From Ruminococcus_G sp050944435 (GTDB lineage: Bacteria; Bacillota; Clostridia; Lachnospirales; Lachnospiraceae): 17,608 nucleotides of DNA. A model generated the notes under the pieces. It was not told the DNA's origin and did not search any database. It was given only the letters and a program-made list of their open reading frames with translations. Made by a program: the position numbers and the translations under genes. How positions within the stretch are numbered: position 1 is the first letter of the stretch; each line of letters begins with the position of its first letter. The stretch is taken from NCBI GenBank assembly GCA_050944435.1, contig JBMNRB010000034.1, forward strand, positions 1-17,608. The letters run 5' to 3'. This document shows positions 14,237 to 17,608 of the stretch, piece after piece.

Positions 14237-15879
14237 TTTTCTCTGGGAATCTTCACATCTGCCTGGGCGATGTTCAGAATATGGTCGCCGATTCGTTCAA
14301 AGTCCGTCAGCATCTCGGAATAAAGGATACAGGCTTCTTCCGAACACAGTCCTTCTTTCATACGTTCCAGATGTCTGCGGCGGTAACGCTCCGTCATATC
14401 GTCCATCTTCTGTTCCATCGCCGCAATCTCCGACAGCCACTCCGGCGTGCCGTTTTCTCCAGTGCTTAAACTGTCTAAAGCTTTCAGACTGAGGTCTTTC
14501 ATCTTCTGAATTTCAGCAACTGCCTCCTCAGAAAACTGGACTTTATGATCCTTGGCCACTTTTACATATCCGCAGATGTTGTCGGCATGGTCGCCAATTC
14601 GTTCCACATTTCCTGTAATCAGGAAATACTCTTCCACCGCTTCGAAATTTCGCGCATTTTTTTCTCTCGTGAAGGTCTTGGATATATACTGGGATATTTC
14701 CTTGTTCAGGAAATCAATATATTCTTCCCGTTTCTTCTCCTGCTCCATCAACTCCAGATCTCCGGTCAATATGGCGTCGAAACCTGTCTCCACATTCTTT
14801 CTTGCCATGTCCATCATTCTGGAAATTTCCTGTTTCAGCTGTCCCAGATGGATCGCCGTGGCTCCCAGCCTGACTTTACCTGACTGGATTGGTTTCAAAT
14901 ACTTGAGCGTCATCTCTTCTTCTTCTTCCCTTGCCTCTTTTCCTGCCGGAAGAATCTTTTCAGCAAAAGATGCCAGCGCTCCGCCGAAAGGCAGCAGGAT
15001 CAGTGTCGTCACAATATTAAACAGTGTATGCATGTTGGCGATCTGCGCTGCCGGACTTCCGGGGGTAAAGGATTCCACAAGAGTCGTAAGCGGTGTCAAA
15101 ATGCAGACGGTCGTAAAAATAATCGTTCCAATAATATTAAAGGACAGATGGATTACTGTTGTCTGTTTTGCTTTCCGGTTCGTACCAATGGAGGCCAGTA
15201 CCGCTGTGATACACGTTCCGATATTCTGTCCAAACAGTACGAAGACAGCATCAGAAAGTCCAATCAGACCGCTGGACGCCAAAGCCTGAAGGATACCGAC
15301 AGATGCAGAAGATGACTGAATTAATGCAGTAAAAACTGCTCCAACCAAAATACCGATGATCGGATTGGAGAATGTGGTCATCAGGGAGATAAACTGTTCT
15401 GATTCCCTCAGCGGCAGCATAGAGTCGCTCATCATATTCATACCGATAAACAGAATACCCAAACCCGCCAAAATCTGTCCGATATCATGGGCTTTCTTCT
15501 GAGATTTGATGAACAGTACCATGGCAACGCCGGCAAAGGCAAACAGCGGTGCAATAGCTCCCACATCCAATGCAATCAGCTGTCCGGTAATCGTCGTACC
15601 AATGTTGGCTCCCATGATAATCCAGACAGCCTGTCTTAATGTCATCATTCCCGAATTAACAAATCCAACCACCATAACTGTGGTAGCAGAAGATGACTGA
15701 ATCACTGCCGTGATAGCGGCTCCGACGACTACGCCAAGAAATCGATTGGCCGTAAGCTTTTCCAATATCTGTTTCATACGGTCTCCGGCTGCAGCCTCCA
15801 GACCGTTGCCCATCATCTGCATACCGTACAGAAACAGCGCCAAACCTCCCAGCAATCCTAATAAATCAGTTACGCTCAT
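14233..15879 (-). CDS. Na+/phosphate cotransporter family protein with PhoU-like tail
   Basis: A 548-aa member of the Na/Pi cotransporter family (NptA/YjbB type). Two inverted membrane repeats are visible, each with the QSSSA motif (61-65 and 188-192) followed by GANIGTT (90-96) and GQNIGTC (217-223). The membrane part ends near residue 310. An acidic linker (REEEEEM) leads to a PhoU-like helical domain at about 340-540, including RIGDHADNI and a second RIGDHILNI. Substrate is inferred as phosphate; related transporters can export it. AAAGGAG lies 11 bases before the start. Monocistronic with its own promoter. No T-tract terminator follows the stop, which is shared in part with the convergent DUF1461 gene. 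Confidence 0.93.
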   Translation of the reverse strand: MSVTDLLGLLGGLALFLYGMQMMGNGLEAAAGDRMKQILEKLTANRFLGVVVGAAITAVIQSSSATTVMVVGFVNSGMMTLRQAVWIIMGANIGTTITGQLIALDVGAIAPLFAFAGVAMVLFIKSQKKAHDIGQILAGLGILFIGMNMMSDSMLPLRESEQFISLMTTFSNPIIGILVGAVFTALIQSSSASVGILQALASSGLIGLSDAVFVLFGQNIGTCITAVLASIGTNRKAKQTTVIHLSFNIIGTIIFTTVCILTPLTTLVESFTPGSPAAQIANMHTLFNIVTTLILLPFGGALASFAEKILPAGKEAREEEEEMTLKYLKPIQSGKVRLGATAIHLGQLKQEISRMMDMARKNVETGFDAILTGDLELMEQEKKREEYIDFLNKEISQYISKTFTREKNARNFEAVEEYFLITGNVERIGDHADNICGYVKVAKDHKVQFSEEAVAEIQKMKDLSLKALDSLSTGENGTPEWLSEIAAMEQKMDDMTERYRRRHLERMKEGLCSEEACILYSEMLTDFERIGDHILNIAQADVKIPREN

Positions 15880-15921
15880 TTTTCTTTTTTCTCCTTTGTC
15901 TCCTTATAGCCTACATTCCTA

Positions 15922-15930
15922 TGGTATAAT
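15922..15930 (+). promoter_or_regulatory. Extended -10 element on the plus strand
   Basis: TGGTATAAT is a perfect TGn plus TATAAT element on the plus strand, facing away from the transporter gene and toward 15998. No good -35 is seen (best is CTTATA at 15903-15908, 16-bp spacer). It overlaps the minus-strand transporter promoter, so it may be a coincidental mirror image. See the antisense RNA finding. Confidence 0.35.
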
Positions 15931-15950
15931 GCAGACCACGGTCATGTCAA
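15923..15950 (-). promoter_or_regulatory. Promoter of the Na/Pi transporter gene
   Basis: On the minus strand a perfect TTGACA (15945-15950), a 16-bp spacer and TATACC (15923-15928). The spacer contains the small palindrome GACC-GT-GGTC (15933-15942), a possible operator. The predicted leader is about 37 nt. Confidence 0.65.
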
Positions 15951-15997
15951 GGAAAAGAAAAATTTGTGTAAATTTTAGTTATATTTCATGTATTCCT

Positions 15998-16282
15998 TCA
16001 GGATTCATGACAGTTTTCCAGAATTTCCGACAAAGCCGCGCCGCTGCTGGAATGGGATCTGACTACCCTGGCTTTCGTCCGCTTTGCTTCGTCCAACGCA
16101 CATTTTACCATTTTATGAGACACCGTGTTTGTAAACAGAACAAACATATCCGGCCTTCCCATCTGCTTTTTCAGGTCCGCTGACATCTGTGTAAACACTT
16201 TTGCTTTACAATTATATTTTTTACAAATTTTTTTATACTGACAGACCATCCGGTCATGTCCTCCCACAATCACGATGCTCAT
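15998..16282 (-). CDS. DUF2325 domain protein
   Basis: A 94-aa protein that is a single DUF2325 domain. It has the N-terminal MSIVIVGGHDRM beta-strand and loop, Y16-KKIC, VFTQMSADLKK, FTNTVSHKMV (50-59) and the end pattern RSHSSSGAALSEIL. The fold is expected to be Rossmann-like and cytosolic. No activity is established for the family. Five cysteines (14, 20, 25, 62, 91) are a lot for 94 residues. AAAAGGAGG precedes the start. It is 57 bp downstream of the flavodoxin gene with a hairpin between them, and is taken as the last gene of the DUF3793-flavodoxin-DUF2325 cluster. No clear terminator follows. Confidence 0.85.
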   Translation of the reverse strand: MSIVIVGGHDRMVCQYKKICKKYNCKAKVFTQMSADLKKQMGRPDMFVLFTNTVSHKMVKCALDEAKRTKARVVRSHSSSGAALSEILENCHES

Positions 16283-16297
16283 ATATGCCTCCTTTTG

Positions 16298-16341
16298 GCG
16301 CCGCCGGATCCCTTTGATCCGGCCTGGGCGCTCTTTTTATT
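16298..16341 (+). terminator. Plus-strand rho-independent terminator (intercistronic hairpin on the minus strand)
   Basis: GCGCC-GCCGGATC at 16298-16310 pairs with GATCCGGC-CTG-GGCGC at 16316-16331: 13 bp with a 3-nt bulge and a 5-nt loop. On the plus strand TCTTTTTATT follows (16332-16341), a canonical T tract. No plus-strand gene lies upstream. On the minus strand the hairpin sits between the flavodoxin stop and the DUF2325 Shine-Dalgarno and has no T tract, so there it may only tune or process the mRNA. Confidence 0.6.
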
Positions 16342-16771
16342 ACCGCTGTGCCAACTGTCTTCCCAGCTCCTCGCAGGATGCCAGTCCTTTCTCATCGGGT
16401 TCATTGTTTACAATCAGCCCTTCATCCTTCAGGAGGAATGCGCCGGCATCCCTCATTCTGCTCTCCCAGTCCCGCATCCAGGCTCCGTCTCCCCAATCAT
16501 AGGAGCCGAACAGCGCCACTGTTTTTCCGCCGGCAAATCCTTCCACCGCCTCCACAAAAGGTTCCATAGAGCCTTCTTCCAGCACTTCATCCCCCATGGC
16601 CGGGCAGCCCATGGCAAAAACAGAAACTCCTTTCAGTTCATCCGGCTGAATATCATCCACAAAAACCACTCTAGCTTTTTTTCCTGCCTGTTCGATTCCT
16701 TTTCCCACGGCTTTGGCCATCATTTCTGTATTGCCTCCGCCGCTCCAGTAAACTACAATAATCTCATCCAT
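16340..16771 (-). CDS. Flavodoxin
   Basis: A 143-aa short-chain flavodoxin, a cytosolic FMN electron carrier that can replace ferredoxin when iron is scarce (family knowledge). The phosphate-binding loop is YWSGGGNTEMMA (8-19). The FMN-contacting segments are GCPAMGDE (54-61) and FGSYDWGDGAWM (87-98), with the aromatic residues expected to stack on the flavin. Length is normal. AGGAGG lies 7 bases before the start. It is 35 bp after the DUF3793 gene with no terminator between them, so it is the middle gene of the cluster behind the two inverted-repeat operators. Confidence 0.94.
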   Translation of the reverse strand: MDEIIVVYWSGGGNTEMMAKAVGKGIEQAGKKARVVFVDDIQPDELKGVSVFAMGCPAMGDEVLEEGSMEPFVEAVEGFAGGKTVALFGSYDWGDGAWMRDWESRMRDAGAFLLKDEGLIVNNEPDEKGLASCEELGRQLAQR

Positions 16772-16806
16772 GCTGAATCCTCCTGTATGTTTTTTCTATA
16801 TGACGG

Positions 16807-17394
16807 TCATCGGAAATTCCCGACTCCCAGTCTTCCATATGATTCCATCCAGCCGTCCTGAGCCAGAGCTTTAACGCTCCACCCCCGCCGTACCGCTGCA
16901 AAAACGGCTGCCTTTGCCATCCGATAACGGGCAAAAAGCCGCTTCGCTTCTTTCACATCGCCGTAAACCTTCCAATATCCGCAATACAGATAATTTTTTC
17001 CCCGGTTATCGATAAATCCCTGTACATCTTCCAGCGGATATCCTAAAAATATTCCCAGTTCATGGGGAAAGACGTCCAACCCTTTTTTATAACGCTCCAT
17101 CCTTTTACAAAGTCTGTCCAAAACCCCATTGGTCCAAAAAACCCGGTATCCGTACTTTCTTAAAAAATGTTGAATTCTTTTGTCCATAATCTCTCTCTGA
17201 ATTCTTTCCGGCCAGTACACCAGATACATATCCTGATAAATTTTTCTGCAGGCAAGGGGCGTATCCGAAAATATTTCCATCAGTTGATTTTCACCGATTC
17301 CCTTAGCCATAAAAATATTGGAAGTCTTCACCCCCGCCAATACTGGCCCGCACTGGCAGGCAATACACAGGTCCGTCTCATTTCTGCCTTTCAT
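16807..17394 (-). CDS. DUF3793 family protein
   Basis: A 195-aa cytosolic protein resembling the DUF3793 family. It has an N-terminal cysteine-containing segment CIACQCGPVLAGVKTSN (10-26), RIQHFLRKYGYRVFW in the middle, then the most characteristic part HELGIFLGYPLEDVQGFIDN followed by KNYLYCGYWKVYGD. The family has no established function. I recall it next to flavodoxin and ferrous-iron transport genes in Clostridia, and here it does precede a flavodoxin. Cys10, 13 and 15 might bind a metal, which is inference. AGGAG is 5 bases before the start. An 18-bp perfect palindrome lies immediately upstream of the Shine-Dalgarno. First gene of the DUF3793-flavodoxin-DUF2325 unit. Confidence 0.82.
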   Translation of the reverse strand: MKGRNETDLCIACQCGPVLAGVKTSNIFMAKGIGENQLMEIFSDTPLACRKIYQDMYLVYWPERIQREIMDKRIQHFLRKYGYRVFWTNGVLDRLCKRMERYKKGLDVFPHELGIFLGYPLEDVQGFIDNRGKNYLYCGYWKVYGDVKEAKRLFARYRMAKAAVFAAVRRGWSVKALAQDGWMESYGRLGVGNFR

Positions 17395-17407
17395 CCGGTC
17401 TCCTTTT

Positions 17408-17425
17408 AGTTAGCTATAGCTAACT
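17408..17425. promoter_or_regulatory. Perfect 18-bp palindrome, probable metal-repressor operator (site 1)
   Basis: AGTTAGCTATAGCTAACT is a perfect palindrome containing GTTAG-N6-CTAAC. It ends 3 bases upstream of the DUF3793 Shine-Dalgarno core, so a bound protein would block transcription of the flavodoxin cluster. The form resembles DtxR/IdeR-type sites (TTAG...CTAA). In RNA it could also fold as a 7-bp hairpin. Confidence 0.65.
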
Positions 17426-17465
17426 TTTCGATAAAAAAAATTAGGGCTTTTGTATGTCTTTTAAG

Positions 17466-17481
17466 GTTAGGATTTACTAAC
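17466..17481. promoter_or_regulatory. Second GTTAG-N6-CTAAC inverted repeat (site 2)
   Basis: GTTAGGATTTACTAAC has the same half-sites and the same 6-bp spacing as the palindrome at 17408-17425, with a different, non-palindromic centre. The two centres are 57 bp apart. A TTAGG half-site also occurs between them (17441-17445). The cluster promoter probably lies around here but could not be resolved; one weak option places site 2 between its -35 and -10. Confidence 0.55.
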
Positions 17482-17564
17482 TACGTATACAATACCACAC
17501 TCTCCCATTTTTGTCCAGCCCATTTTTTGGCTTTTCAACATTTATTTTCTAGCCCCCCTGTCTT

Positions 17565-17600
17565 CAAAAAGAAAAGAGCCTGTAAATACAAGCCCTTTTC
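17565..17600 (-). terminator. Rho-independent terminator of an off-window minus-strand gene
   Basis: Arms 17588-17600 and 17571-17583 form a 13-bp stem (two G·U pairs, 4-nt loop) on the minus strand, followed by TTTTTG at 17570-17565. It isolates the DUF3793 cluster from whatever gene lies to the right of the window. Between it and the operators (17482-17564) no reading frame or clear promoter is seen. Confidence 0.85.
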
Positions 17601-17608
17601 GCTGGAGC

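Overview
The window reads as chromosomal core DNA of a low-to-mid GC Gram-positive anaerobe of the class Clostridia, most likely a Lachnospiraceae-type gut bacterium. This is inferred from strong AGGAGG ribosome binding sites, compact sigmaA-type promoters and the gene set: ATP-dependent PEP carboxykinase, short pyruvate kinase, and a DUF3793/flavodoxin/DUF2325 cluster. No phage, CRISPR or complete insertion sequence is seen. The only mobile-looking DNA is a cluster of small hairpins in the first 120 bases.

Left part (1-7070): three hairpins, then pckA (minus strand) with its own terminator, promoter and an operator-like palindrome. A tRNA-Pro(GGG) gene follows with a textbook promoter and terminator. 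The 405-base stretch between the pckA and lysA reading frames (1769-2173) holds the pckA promoter and leader, the tRNA gene with its promoter and terminator, and the hairpin behind lysA; I see nothing in 2051-2119. Next is a minus-strand unit transcribed rhomboid-like protein -> pyruvate kinase (pyk) -> diaminopimelate decarboxylase (lysA) from a consensus promoter. That promoter is back-to-back with the promoter of aroC (chorismate synthase, plus strand). Central metabolism around PEP is thus clustered: pckA makes PEP, pyk consumes it, and the chorismate pathway starts from it.

Middle part (7070-14240): a beta-propeller lactonase (minus strand, convergent with aroC), two RluA-family pseudouridine synthases on opposite strands, and a UPF0303 protein between them. 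Then come a YczE/YitT-type membrane protein cotranscribed with the second synthase, and a divergent operon of an M20 dipeptidase (PepV type) followed by two membrane proteins, the second a TIGR01906/DUF1461 protein. Spacing is very tight: two convergent gene pairs overlap at their stop codons, and one divergent pair appears to share a single palindromic -35 hexamer.

Right part (14230-17608): a Na/Pi cotransporter with a PhoU-like tail, then a minus-strand cluster DUF3793 -> flavodoxin -> DUF2325. Two GTTAG-N6-CTAAC inverted repeats lie in front of the cluster and resemble DtxR/IdeR-type metal-repressor operators. This makes an iron-responsive flavodoxin operon the most interesting system-level hypothesis. 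On the opposite strand, an extended -10 element and a well-formed terminator bracket the DUF2325 gene and could define an antisense RNA. The last bases hold the terminator of a minus-strand gene lying outside the window.
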